Shown piece by piece: positions 49,631-57,499 of a DNA stretch of 64,000 nucleotides. Within the stretch, counting starts at the first letter, position 1. Each line of letters starts with the position of its first letter. The position numbers and the translations under genes were made by a program. The DNA is from 2-01-FULL-39-10-A sp964525395 (GTDB taxonomy: Bacteria; Patescibacteriota; Microgenomatia; Levybacterales; UBA12049). The stretch is from the NCBI GenBank assembly GCA_964525395.1, contig CAZGGU010000002.1, positions 37,452 to 101,451 of the forward strand, in the 5' to 3' direction. Under the pieces are notes generated by a model. It made no database searches. It saw only the letters and a list, made by a program, of their open reading frames with translations, and was not told the origin of the DNA.

Positions 49631-50020
49631 ATGGATCCCAACGCAAAACCAGATCAATTAATTCAGCCTGCAACCGTTCACCAAGGTGGGAGGGTAGAGG
49701 CTACGCCTATTGCCCCAAAACAGCATGTGGAATCATCTCATCCTATGCCAGAAATTCCACAAGTAGTTTCTGATGCGGGAGTCGCTGTGGTTGATACCGC
49801 TCCAAAGCTCAGCCACACCATGTTTAATCAAAACCCAGAGCCTAAAGTTGAATTGCCTCAAAATCAATCGCCAGCTTGGCTTGAGCAGCAGATTAAAGTT
49901 GATCTAAAAGCGCTCGATAATAACACTAATGATTCAAAAAGCTGGCTTGGAAGATTAAGAATTGCATTTCTTGAAAAACTCAGAATGAAAAAACTTGATC
50001 CGCATCCGACTGGAGTATAG
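49631..50020 (+). CDS. Pro-rich protein upstream of the coupling ATPase, unknown
   Basis: A 129-residue soluble protein. The first 80 residues are Pro/Gln/Ala-rich and probably disordered; the last 45 (PAWLEQQIKVDLKAL, SWLGRLRIAFLEKLRMKKL) are helical and basic. No family recognised. It precedes the VirD4-like gene by 2 bases, so the two are co-translated and it is probably a partner of that ATPase. Confidence 0.65.
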   Translation: MDPNAKPDQLIQPATVHQGGRVEATPIAPKQHVESSHPMPEIPQVVSDAGVAVVDTAPKLSHTMFNQNPEPKVELPQNQSPAWLEQQIKVDLKALDNNTNDSKSWLGRLRIAFLEKLRMKKLDPHPTGV

Positions 50021-50022
50021 TT

Positions 50023-52380
50023 ATGGAAATTAATTTTGCATCATTTATTGTAGCTTTTATGGCTGTGCTTTTGGTCATGACAGGTGCTGGCGCACTAGTG
50101 GCTGTACTTGGTTATTATTCTTTTATCGCATATAAATTCCGCAATCGTAAAAAAGAAGCTCTCAAGAGAACACTTTTGCAAGTTGCACTTCCTAGGGACA
50201 ATGAAGTAAAAATTGATGCAGCAGAGCAGTTATTTGCTTCCTTTGGCTCTGTTTATAAAGGTGGTCGAACAGCCTTTCTTAAACCTCAGCCTATTTTTTC
50301 TTTTGAAATCGTAGGAATGCCAGGGGATATTCGGTTTTATGTTTCTGCTCCAAATAAATATCGAGATTTTGTGGAAAAACAGATAAACGGTGCCTATCCC
50401 GAGGCTGAAATTGAAGAGGTTTCTGAACACCATTCGCCTAAGGAGGGATATGTAATTGGAAATGACTATAATATTTTCTCTGAAACTGGAAAAGTAGCTT
50501 TTACCTCACTTCATCTTAAAAAGCATAGTTATGAGCCTATTAAAACTTATAAAGATTATCCCGTGGACCCACTCTCTTCAATTACTTCTACTTTAGCGAA
50601 GATGACAGAAGGAGAGGGCGCAGCAATTCAGATTTGTATTTCGCCTGCTGATCCTAAATGGAAGAAAATTGGTAAAGCCTGGTTATCTAATACTAAGAAA
50701 CATGAATCAAATCCTGAAACTGCTAAATATTCACATGATGCGAAAGAGCTTGAGGGGGTGGAGACAAAGATCGGTAAACCAGGATTCGATTCGATCATTC
50801 GCATAGTAGTTTCATCTTCAACGCATGATTCAGCCGAAGCGCATCTTTCTAATATTAAAAACGCATTTAGCCAGTATTCGGGTGCTAATTCTTTTAGTAG
50901 TTCAAAACATCATAACAAAGAATTTATGGATGAATTTATTTACCGTTATATGCCTAAGCATGGGCATATATCGATTCTTAATAATGAAGAGCTAGCTACT
51001 CTTTTTCATTTCCCAAATAAAGGCGTAGCAACACCTCATATTTTTTGGGTTGCTTCAAAGCGTGCTCCAGTGGCAGCCAATGTGCCTACATCAGGATTGT
51101 ATCTAGGAAAAAGTTCATATCGTGGTTTGTCTCGAGACGTTTATATCGGAGACGATGATAGAAGAAGGCATATGTATATAATCGGAAAAACAGGTACAGG
51201 AAAAACAGAGTTTCTTAAGCAGATGATTATGCAGGACATTAAGGGTGGGAAGGGCTTAGCAGTAATCGATCCTCACGGAGATTTAATTGAAGATATTCTT
51301 ACGATGGTTCCGCCGGAAAGAAGCGAGGATGTAATTCTTTTCGATCCTTCAGATTTGGCTCGTCCAATGGGACTTAATATGCTTGATGCTCATTCAGAAG
51401 AAGAAAAGCACTACATAGTGTCTTCTGTGATTGGGCTTATGTACAAGCTCTTTGATCCTAATAAAACAGGTATTATCGGTCCTAGATTTGAGCATGCTGT
51501 TCGAAACGCGATGCTTACAGTTATGTATAAGCCTGGAGCGACTTTTATTGAAGTTGTGCGTATTTTGACCGATGCGAAGTTCGTTCAAGAATTATTGCCC
51601 CTCGTTCAGGATCCTATTGTTAAGCGTTATTGGACTGATCAAATTGCTCAAACTTCCGACTTTCATAAATCAGAAGTTCTTGACTATATCGTTTCCAAAT
51701 TCGGTCGTTTCGTTACGAATAAAATGATCAGAAATATCATTGGTCAGTCTGATTCAGCTTATGATTTTCGAGACGTAATGGATAATGGCAAAATTTTGCT
51801 CGTTAATTTGTCTAAAGGTAAGATTGGAGAAGAGAACTCTAATTTCTTAGGTTTAATCATTGTTCCTAGAATTTTAGTAGCTGCAATGAGTAGACAGAAT
51901 ATTCCGCAGGAACAGCGTCGAGACTTCTTCCTTTATGTGGACGAGTTTCAGAATTTCGCAACACCTGATTTTGCCCAGATTCTTTCTGAGGCACGTAAAT
52001 ATCGTTTAAACTTGATCGTAGCGAATCAGTTTATCGGGCAGATGGAAGAAGAAGTTAAGAATGCTATTTTTGGAAATGTAGGCACTTTGGCTTCATTCCG
52101 CGTGGGCGTGACGGATGCTAATTATCTTCAGCATGAATTCCAGCCAACATTTACTGAGGCAGATCTTATAAATATCGACCGTTTTAACTGTTATATGAGA
52201 ACACTAGTTAATGGAGAACCTATCTTGCCATTCTCACTAGACACTACAAAGGATATCGTGAAAGAAAAAGCTATGATGAATCCTAGAGTCGCAGAGCTAA
52301 TTAAGCAATTATCACGACTTAAATATGGGAAAGATGTGAATACAATTGAGCAGGTTATAGGGGAACGCGCAAGGCTTTAA
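50023..52380 (+). CDS. VirD4/TraD-like type IV coupling ATPase
   Basis: A 785-residue protein with an N-terminal membrane helix (FIVAFMAVLLVMTGAGALVAVLGYYSFIAY), a soluble domain of about 300 residues, and a VirD4/TraG-type ATPase: Walker A IGKTGTGKTEFL (about residues 386-397), AVIDPHGDLIEDIL, Walker B FFLYVDEFQNF and the RYRLN-type motif KYRLNLIVANQFIGQM. Coupling proteins deliver DNA or protein to the T4SS channel. It lies 29 kb from virB4 in this window, and no relaxase was seen near it. Confidence 0.85.
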   Translation: MEINFASFIVAFMAVLLVMTGAGALVAVLGYYSFIAYKFRNRKKEALKRTLLQVALPRDNEVKIDAAEQLFASFGSVYKGGRTAFLKPQPIFSFEIVGMPGDIRFYVSAPNKYRDFVEKQINGAYPEAEIEEVSEHHSPKEGYVIGNDYNIFSETGKVAFTSLHLKKHSYEPIKTYKDYPVDPLSSITSTLAKMTEGEGAAIQICISPADPKWKKIGKAWLSNTKKHESNPETAKYSHDAKELEGVETKIGKPGFDSIIRIVVSSSTHDSAEAHLSNIKNAFSQYSGANSFSSSKHHNKEFMDEFIYRYMPKHGHISILNNEELATLFHFPNKGVATPHIFWVASKRAPVAANVPTSGLYLGKSSYRGLSRDVYIGDDDRRRHMYIIGKTGTGKTEFLKQMIMQDIKGGKGLAVIDPHGDLIEDILTMVPPERSEDVILFDPSDLARPMGLNMLDAHSEEEKHYIVSSVIGLMYKLFDPNKTGIIGPRFEHAVRNAMLTVMYKPGATFIEVVRILTDAKFVQELLPLVQDPIVKRYWTDQIAQTSDFHKSEVLDYIVSKFGRFVTNKMIRNIIGQSDSAYDFRDVMDNGKILLVNLSKGKIGEENSNFLGLIIVPRILVAAMSRQNIPQEQRRDFFLYVDEFQNFATPDFAQILSEARKYRLNLIVANQFIGQMEEEVKNAIFGNVGTLASFRVGVTDANYLQHEFQPTFTEADLINIDRFNCYMRTLVNGEPILPFSLDTTKDIVKEKAMMNPRVAELIKQLSRLKYGKDVNTIEQVIGERARL

Positions 52381-52405
52381 GCTTCAAAATTAACCTCTTT
52401 TGGTT

Positions 52406-52411
52406 TATAAT
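52406..52411 (+). promoter_or_regulatory. -10 box before the tRNA-Ile pair
   Basis: TATAAT ten bases before the broken tRNA-Ile copy. The intact tRNA lies 57 bases further on, so both are probably transcribed together. Confidence 0.55.
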
Positions 52412-52421
52412 ACACTCAACT

Positions 52422-52468
52422 GCTTCTGTAGCTCAGCCCCGATTAAATCGGGGTCAGCGGTTAGAGCG
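52422..52468 (+). pseudogene. Truncated tRNA-Ile copy with palindrome insertion
   Basis: GCTTCTGTAGCTCAG, then an 18-base insert CCCCGATTAAATCGGGGT (52437-52454), then CAGCGGTTAGAGCG. The rest matches the 5' part of tRNA-Ile(UAU) exactly, and CAG is duplicated on both sides of the insert. The copy stops after the D arm. Not functional. Confidence 0.85.
52437..52453. repeat. Palindromic insert CCCCGATT-A-AATCGGGG
   Basis: Perfect 8-1-8 inverted repeat in the D loop of the truncated tRNA-Ile, flanked by CAG duplicates. Confidence 0.8.
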
Positions 52469-52478
52469 GTTAATAAAA

Positions 52479-52551
52479 GCTTCTGTAGCTCAGCGGTTAG
52501 AGCGCTATCCTTATAAGATAGATGTCCTTGGTTCGATCCCAAGCAGAAGCA
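52479..52551 (+). tRNA. tRNA-Ile(UAU)
   Basis: Acceptor GCTTCTG/CAGAAGC, D arm GCTC/GAGC, anticodon stem CTATC/GATAG with loop CTTATAA, so anticodon TAT, T arm CTTGG/CCAAG with loop TTCGATC, discriminator A. CCA not encoded. It would read AUA directly; most bacteria use a CAU tRNA modified by TilS. Confidence 0.92.
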
Positions 52552-52573
52552 CTTCGATAAACTCAGCGTAAAT
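52552..52573 (+). repeat. REP-like element after tRNA-Ile
   Basis: CTTCGATAAACTCAGCGTAA, a diverged member of the GAGCTTGTCGAA family. Read from the other strand it encodes TLSLSK, a peptide that such repeats often produce when they run into genes. Confidence 0.55.
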
Positions 52574-52835
52574 ACTTCTTGCTCTTCAATAGGGGTGACA
52601 CTTTCAAATATTGCATAGGGTTTGACTAAATTAGGAATTTCCATTCCACCAGGAGCATGTTTAATGGTTGGAGGTGTGTATAGGCGGAATAAGGATGATC
52701 CCCGAAATTAGGAGATTCGTATCTCTGAATCTGAATCACTCTTTGACCGTCTTCAACAATCTCCACTACTTTATCAGTAGCTTGATATGGATTTTCAATA
52801 AAAAATAATACTTCTTTGGCGAGCTCTGTGCTCAC
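52552..52835 (-). pseudogene. Frameshifted small gene, unknown
   Basis: A GTG-started reading frame (STELAKEVLFFIENPYQATD...) runs to 52626, but after HPYSAYT the sensible continuation (PPTIKHAPGGMEIPNLVKPYAIFESV) is in another frame. The break is at an ACACAC repeat near 52674-52682, consistent with a 2-base slip. The second half then runs into the REP-like repeat and the antisense of tRNA-Ile, so the true C-terminus is lost too. No family recognised. Confidence 0.6.
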
Positions 52836-52870
52836 GAGGGAATTTAAGAAAAGTCAACAAAGCAATAGCT

Positions 52871-53731
52871 TTATAATTCTGTGAGGATTTGATTTTCAGG
52901 TGCTCTGTCTGGAACGAATTCTAGGTATCTCTCAGTGGTGGAGATTCTTTTATGTCCAAGGTTCTTAGAAAGTAAAACGATAGATGCGCCATGTTTAAGG
53001 TGATGGGCTACATATGTGTGTCTTAAGTCATTAACCTTCGCATTTTTAATCTCAGCGAGCCTGAAGTATCTTTCAACACTAGTTCTAATATTTCTAATTA
53101 GGAATGGTTTTCCTGATTTAGTGATAAACAAATGATCCTCTTCTACTTGTGGGCGAACATCTAGGTATTTTTTAAGTGCTTCTTGAGCCCTTTTGTTTAA
53201 TGGTACAGTTCTTTCCTCGTGTTTTTCCATAGCCGGAATGTGGAGGGAATCTTTTTGAATATCTGATAATTTAAGTGCAGTAAGTTCTCCGATTCTGATT
53301 CCAGTTTGGAGTAAAAGTTCGATAATAGCTGACATTCTGGCGTCATTTCTTGCAGCATCTCTTAAAGCTCTATACTCTGTAGGAGTAAGGATTCTGGGAG
53401 GTGCGAGCTGATATTTAGGGTGAGCTACGAGTAGGGAGGGATCATCTGTAACATATTCGTTAACTTTAAGGAATCTATAGAAAGTTCTAGTAGAGTTAAT
53501 CTTTCTTGAAACCGACTTAGGAGTATAGCCTTCTTCGTTCATTTTTCCAAGAAAAGCTTCGAGGTCAGCCTGAGAAACTTCATGAACATTTTGCTTTTCG
53601 AGGCTGTTCAAAAAGTCTACTAGCTGCTCGATATCTTTACCGTATGCTACAATTGTTGAGGTAGAATGACCCTTGGATTTAAGAAATTCTTTGAACTCCG
53701 CACTGGCATCTACCAACTGAATCTGATTCAT
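52871..53731 (-). CDS. xerC: Tyrosine recombinase XerC/XerD-like
   Basis: A 286-residue tyrosine recombinase. N-terminal SAM-like DNA-binding domain (about 1-90: FKEFLKSKGHSTSTIVAYGKDIEQL). Catalytic domain with the first Arg in LLQTGIRIGELTALKLSDI, the HxxR box as LRHTYVAHHLKHG, LGHKRISTTERYLEF supplying the His and the Tyr nucleophile. Size and lack of mobile-element neighbours suggest the chromosomal dimer-resolution enzyme. Promoter TTGACG-18-TATTAT eight bases before the ATG. Starts one base from the divergent FtsB-like gene. Confidence 0.92.
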   Translation of the reverse strand: MNQIQLVDASAEFKEFLKSKGHSTSTIVAYGKDIEQLVDFLNSLEKQNVHEVSQADLEAFLGKMNEEGYTPKSVSRKINSTRTFYRFLKVNEYVTDDPSLLVAHPKYQLAPPRILTPTEYRALRDAARNDARMSAIIELLLQTGIRIGELTALKLSDIQKDSLHIPAMEKHEERTVPLNKRAQEALKKYLDVRPQVEEDHLFITKSGKPFLIRNIRTSVERYFRLAEIKNAKVNDLRHTYVAHHLKHGASIVLLSKNLGHKRISTTERYLEFVPDRAPENQILTEL

Positions 53732-53732
53732 A

Positions 53733-54113
53733 ATGGCCTATAATATCACAAAATCGAACCAAGCGTCAACAGCTAAAACGATTTTATTTGTTATTGCAGT
53801 AATAATTAGCCTCATAATAATTAATATTTTAGTGCGTTCAATTTATGATACTTGGCGAAAAAAAGACTTAGTTGTTAAAGCCAAAACTAATTTAGCCCAG
53901 CAAAAAGAAGAAAATAGGAGGTTAAAAATGCAACTTTCTATGGTAAATGACCCAAATTTTGTCGAAAGAGAAGCTCGGGATAAGCTTTTCTTGGTAAAGC
54001 CTGGGGAGTCAAGCGTAATCGTGCCTCAGGATTTGGTAGATAAAAAAGAGAATAAAGAAATTATAATCGTGCCTAATTATCTACAGTGGATTAATTTGAT
54101 ATTGGGAAGATAG
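53733..54113 (+). CDS. Septum formation initiator (FtsB/DivIC-like)
   Basis: A 126-residue bitopic protein: one membrane helix (about 16-38, ILFVIAVIISLIIINILV), a short coiled coil (KAKTNLAQQKEENRRLKMQL) and the family end NDPNFVEREARDKLFLVKPGESSVIVP. FtsB/DivIC works with FtsL and FtsQ to activate septal wall synthesis. Starts back-to-back with the Xer gene; their promoters must overlap each other's coding regions. Confidence 0.85.
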   Translation: MAYNITKSNQASTAKTILFVIAVIISLIIINILVRSIYDTWRKKDLVVKAKTNLAQQKEENRRLKMQLSMVNDPNFVEREARDKLFLVKPGESSVIVPQDLVDKKENKEIIIVPNYLQWINLILGR

Positions 54114-54115
54114 TT

Positions 54116-54178
54116 GGTGGCGAGGTTTTCGTGCTTGAAGGCACATATGGAAGCTTACGCCTCTTATTTCTCGCCACC
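54116..54178. repeat. Inverted repeat with nested hairpin after the FtsB-like gene
   Basis: GGTGGCGAG (54116-54124) and CTCGCCACC (54170-54178) pair perfectly; inside is GTGC-TTGAAG-GCAC. It begins just after the ftsB-like stop. A structured RNA or boundary of a transferred segment. No T run marks it as a terminator. Confidence 0.5.
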
Positions 54179-54188
54179 GTTTGCGAAG

Positions 54189-55115
54189 CTAATTCTCTAC
54201 TTCTTTAGAGTAAGGAGCAGATCTTGTCAGAGAAGGATTGTTTGGCAGATTGATGAATGGACAGATCCGATTCTTCTGCGCCATAACGAACTGACCGGCA
54301 AGAATGATTGCGGGGGTGCCGTGTTCAATCTTGGAAGCCGGAAGACTGCTCTGTGTCTGGTATCGTTTGCGCAAAATGCGCGAGTGGTTCCAATCCTTGA
54401 TCCTATCAAAAAAGAATATCGTCAAAACAATTAGGAAACTAATTCCAAAAACAAAAGCTACAACTGCTGTCAGGATAAGAATCCAACTCAGCGTACGTTC
54501 GACTCCTACTAGAAAGAAGGAGAAAACGATTGTGCCTGCTGCAGCCACGCTCCAAGGATAGATCACCTTAAATCGACCTTGAAACCAAAACCAACCTACG
54601 ATATTTCGACCGTATCTTAGGTTTGTCCATTCGTTGAATTTGAAAATAGGCCAGCAAGGAGCCAAAAACAGAACGGCTAGCAGGTAAAACAATTTGTCAA
54701 AGAATGAAATTACTGTTCTTACCCAACGCTTGTGCTTATTGTTTTCCATATATGAAATTAGTAGAAAGGATGAAATTGCTATCATGCCGATTGTGGTAAA
54801 GAATATCACCATGAAAATTGTAAAAAAGAACTTATCAGGAGCGATCAGATAAACGACCATACTACTCAGGGTGATGATGACAGAGAGTGCGATCATCCAG
54901 AGTCGGACTGCTCTATAAAGACGAGCTTTGAAAAACCAAAAAATTGGTGCCCAAATCAGTACAACACGCATGTAGTGGCAGAGATTTTCTGCATAGCCTT
55001 GTCGGACTCTACCGCCTTGGTTCATCCACCAGAGATAGACGCGATAGTGCCAGGAATTCTGGTTTACCGACATTGACTTGCGGTGTCGATCCACAGGATT
55101 TCCCGTGAATGACAT
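54189..55115 (-). CDS. Polytopic membrane protein, possibly acquired
   Basis: A 308-residue protein with six or more membrane helices (about 55-290) and conserved-looking WMNQGGRVRQGYAENLCHYMRVVLIWAP near the start. No family recognised. The ATG at 55115 has a strong AAAGGAG site ten bases upstream; an in-frame ATG at 55226 adds 37 residues. Its coding sequence uses more G/C-rich codons (CGG, GCC, CTG, GGC) than its neighbours, so it may have been acquired by transfer. Confidence 0.65.
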   Translation of the reverse strand: MSFTGNPVDRHRKSMSVNQNSWHYRVYLWWMNQGGRVRQGYAENLCHYMRVVLIWAPIFWFFKARLYRAVRLWMIALSVIITLSSMVVYLIAPDKFFFTIFMVIFFTTIGMIAISSFLLISYMENNKHKRWVRTVISFFDKLFYLLAVLFLAPCWPIFKFNEWTNLRYGRNIVGWFWFQGRFKVIYPWSVAAAGTIVFSFFLVGVERTLSWILILTAVVAFVFGISFLIVLTIFFFDRIKDWNHSRILRKRYQTQSSLPASKIEHGTPAIILAGQFVMAQKNRICPFINLPNNPSLTRSAPYSKEVEN

Positions 55116-55262
55116 GTTTTTCGCACTCCTTTCTCTGTAGATATAGATTACTTCGCAAAATTTAAACGTGCATATAACCTCCAGTAGTTGGCCGCATTTG
55201 GCCAGGCTGTGATTAAGTTTGAGCATTCTATCAAACTATAAGTCAGAAAACAATTAAAGCAT

Positions 55263-55290
55263 TGAAATGTTGGCTTCATAAGATTATATT
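55263..55290 (+). promoter_or_regulatory. Leaderless promoter of the 209-aa gene
   Basis: TTGAAA (55263-55268), 16 bases, TATATT (55285-55290), six bases, ATG at 55297. Confidence 0.65.
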
Positions 55291-55296
55291 TCCCAC

Positions 55297-55926
55297 ATGA
55301 GCGAATTTAATGAGCGCGATGTAGTATTTTTGAAGCAGGCTGGTGAAGCAGTGGTTGATCCAATATATCCAGGTCTTCTAGAAGGTATTTTAAGGCTAAA
55401 GCAAGAAGGTGTAGGGAGGTCTATTGTGATGGATAGAGCGAATGAAGTGGGGAAAACGGTACGAAGAGATGTGGGATATATTCTTCCATTAAAGCCTGAT
55501 CAATCTCAGCATTTGGTAATTTTCGTTAATGGTGGAATTTGCATAACTGAACCAAGTGATCCGAAAGAGAAAGCAGTTTACAAAGCAAAGATGCAACCAA
55601 ACAATAGATCTCTCTCTGTAAATTTAGATGTCTCTATGGAAGATTTAATTCGTTTATGGATGGATGGTAGTACTTTTTTGAAATCAAAAGTAATAGTAGC
55701 AAATGAGAATGAAGAATCAGTCCCAGTGATTAATAAAGCAATTCAAGATGCGATTTTAATAGCTTTTGAGCTCAGAGACCAGAGAAGAGAAGCGCATCAG
55801 TCAAGTATTTCTCAGACCGCAGCAGAGCTTGTAAGAGTGCTTGATATTACATTTGATACACACTTATCAGACTCAGAAATAGAGGGTCTTGAAGTTTCTC
55901 CAGACCAAGATGAGGAAATTGCTTAA
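55297..55926 (+). CDS. Hypothetical protein
   Basis: A 209-residue soluble, acidic protein (ERDVVFLKQAGEAVVDPIYPGLLEGILRLKQEG; AELVRVLDITFDTHLSD; acidic tail). No signal peptide, membrane helix or motif recognised. Leaderless promoter upstream. The initiator tRNA on the other strand begins 5 bases after its stop. Confidence 0.6.
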   Translation: MSEFNERDVVFLKQAGEAVVDPIYPGLLEGILRLKQEGVGRSIVMDRANEVGKTVRRDVGYILPLKPDQSQHLVIFVNGGICITEPSDPKEKAVYKAKMQPNNRSLSVNLDVSMEDLIRLWMDGSTFLKSKVIVANENEESVPVINKAIQDAILIAFELRDQRREAHQSSISQTAAELVRVLDITFDTHLSDSEIEGLEVSPDQDEEIA

Positions 55927-55930
55927 TTTG

Positions 55931-55999
55931 TTGCGGGGCTAGGAGTTGCGCCTAGCCTGTGAGATTATGAGCCTCACGTGCACTGTACACTACCCCGCG
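55931..55999 (-). tRNA. Initiator tRNA-fMet(CAU) with unusual D and T loops
   Basis: Minus strand: CGCGGGG opposite CCCCGCA gives the C1-A72 mismatch that marks bacterial initiators. Anticodon loop CTCATAA (CAU) on stem TGAGG/TCTCA. T stem CTAGG/CCTAG carries loop CGCAACT instead of TTCRANY, and the D arm (GTG/CAC with loop TACAGTG) lacks the usual GG. The three G-C pairs of the initiator anticodon stem are also missing. A near-perfect promoter upstream argues for function. Confidence 0.8.
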
Positions 56000-56009
56000 C
56001 GTAATGAGT

Positions 56010-56038
56010 ATTATAGCACTTGATTAGCCTCGGGTCAA
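56010..56038 (-). promoter_or_regulatory. Promoter of the initiator tRNA
   Basis: Minus strand TTGACC (56033-56038), 17 bases, TATAAT (56010-56015) with TG extension, ten bases before the tRNA 5' end. Confidence 0.8.
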
Positions 56039-56088
56039 ACCTATAAAGTTTAATTTAGCCTTGATTTCTGTTATAATTATCGAGACTT

Positions 56089-56163
56089 GGCTGCGTAGCT
56101 CAGTGGTAGAGCGGTGTCTTCATAAGGCAATGGTCGCAGGTTCGAACCCCGCCGCAGCCACCA
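56089..56163 (+). tRNA. tRNA-Met(CAU), elongator type
   Basis: Acceptor GGCTGCG/CGCAGCC (G1-C72, so not an initiator), D arm GCTC/GAGC with AGTGGTA loop, anticodon loop TTCATAA (CAU), T loop TTCGAAC, CCA encoded. One mismatch each in anticodon stem (G27-A43) and T stem. With tRNA-Ile(UAU) present, this is more likely Met than TilS-dependent Ile2. TATAAT at 56072-56077. Confidence 0.88.
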
Positions 56164-56176
56164 AATCACCCCAACT

Positions 56177-57499
56177 ATGAATATTGATCAACTAAAAAAT
56201 AAAAAAATTGCAGTAATTGGTGAAGGAGTAGAGGGAAAATCTTCTTTTGAATATCTTAAATCACAAGGCGCAGATGCAGAAGTCTTAGATCAAGCGCAGG
56301 GTGAAGATTACTTAAATGATCTTGATCGTTTTGATTTGATTGTTCGTTCGCCAGGCGTTAAGGCTTTAGACCTCCAAAAATTAGTAGATCCTAAAAAAAT
56401 AACTTCTCAGACTAAATTATTTTTTGAACTTGCTCCAACTAAAAATATTATTGGAGTAACAGGTACGAAAGGAAAGGGAACTACTTCTACTCTTATTTAT
56501 GAAATGTTAAAAGCAGCTGGATTTGATGTCTATCTAGGGGGAAATATTGGTGTTCCACCTTTTAATTTCATGGATAAATTGACACCTGAATCATGGGTAG
56601 TTTTGGAAATGTCGTCATTTCAGCTTCAGGATCTTCAAAAAAGCCCGCATATTGCAGTCATGCTTATGGTGACATCGGAACATCTTGATTACCACAGCGA
56701 TATCGAGGAGTATATTGAGGCGAAGAGGAATATTCTATCCCACCAGACCACAGATGATATCGCAATAGTAAATAGAGATTATCCAGCCTCGAATGAATCC
56801 GATATATATACTGAAGGAAAAGTTTATTATTTCTCACGAGAGAGAGAAGTAGACGAAGGATGTTTTGCGTTAGGAAATCAGATAATTCTAAGAACTAAAG
56901 GCAATGATTTACCAATAATTGATACTAGAGAGTTGCAATTAAAAGGTGATCATAATCACGAAAATGCTTGTGCGGCTGCACTGGCTGCGTATTTGGCAGG
57001 AGTAAGGCTTAATACCATAACTGAAGTCTTAAAGTCATTTAAAGGTCTAGAGCATAGGCTTGAGCTTGTAGGTTTAATTAATCAAGTCGAGTACTATAAT
57101 GATTCATTCTCTACAACCCCTGAAACAGCGATTGCGGCGATAAAATCTTTCCAAAATCCTGAGATTTTAATTCTTGGAGGCTCTTCAAAGAAGAGTTCGT
57201 TTGAAGAGCTTGGTCAGGTGATTGGAGAAGCGGAAAACATAAAAGCGATTATTGGTATTGGAGAGGAATGGAAGAGAATAAAAGCAGAAATAAAAAATGT
57301 TAGACCTGAAACACTGATTATAGAAGGCGCAGATTCTATAGAAAAAATCGTTGCTGCAGCTTCAAAGCTTGCTCAGCCAGGAGATGTAGTTTTGCTTTCC
57401 CCAGCTTGCGCTTCATTCGGAATGTTTGAAAATTATAAAGACCGCGGAAATCAATTTAAAGAAGAAGTTAATAGGCTTAAAGAATCAGCTTCAAATTAA
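56177..57499 (+). CDS. murD: UDP-N-acetylmuramoylalanine-D-glutamate ligase
   Basis: A 440-residue Mur ligase of normal length. N-terminal UDP-binding domain, central ATPase with GVTGTKGKGTTSTLIYEML (about residues 95-113), VLEMSSFQLQDL and HLDYH motifs, C-terminal domain with HRLELVG, YYNDSFSTTPETAIAAI and GGSSK. FQL and the D-glutamate-type C-terminus point to MurD. It adds D-glutamate to UDP-MurNAc-L-Ala in wall precursor synthesis. Overlaps the convergent zinc-ribbon gene by 4 bases. Confidence 0.94.
   Translation: MNIDQLKNKKIAVIGEGVEGKSSFEYLKSQGADAEVLDQAQGEDYLNDLDRFDLIVRSPGVKALDLQKLVDPKKITSQTKLFFELAPTKNIIGVTGTKGKGTTSTLIYEMLKAAGFDVYLGGNIGVPPFNFMDKLTPESWVVLEMSSFQLQDLQKSPHIAVMLMVTSEHLDYHSDIEEYIEAKRNILSHQTTDDIAIVNRDYPASNESDIYTEGKVYYFSREREVDEGCFALGNQIILRTKGNDLPIIDTRELQLKGDHNHENACAAALAAYLAGVRLNTITEVLKSFKGLEHRLELVGLINQVEYYNDSFSTTPETAIAAIKSFQNPEILILGGSSKKSSFEELGQVIGEAENIKAIIGIGEEWKRIKAEIKNVRPETLIIEGADSIEKIVAAASKLAQPGDVVLLSPACASFGMFENYKDRGNQFKEEVNRLKESASN

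Noticed and set aside
52405..52644. A 79-residue minus-strand reading frame as an independent gene
   Set aside because: It runs through the antisense of tRNA-Ile and a REP-like repeat; only its N-terminal part is sensible, as the shifted half of the gene at 52835.
54114..54434. Plus-strand reading frame opposite the membrane protein
   Set aside because: It has no start signal and shadows the much longer minus-strand gene, whose hydrophobic pattern is protein-like.
55931..55999. Reading the fMet locus as a plus-strand tRNA with anticodon ATG
   Set aside because: The plus strand gives no proper T arm, and the near-consensus promoter and C1-A72 mismatch fit the minus strand.
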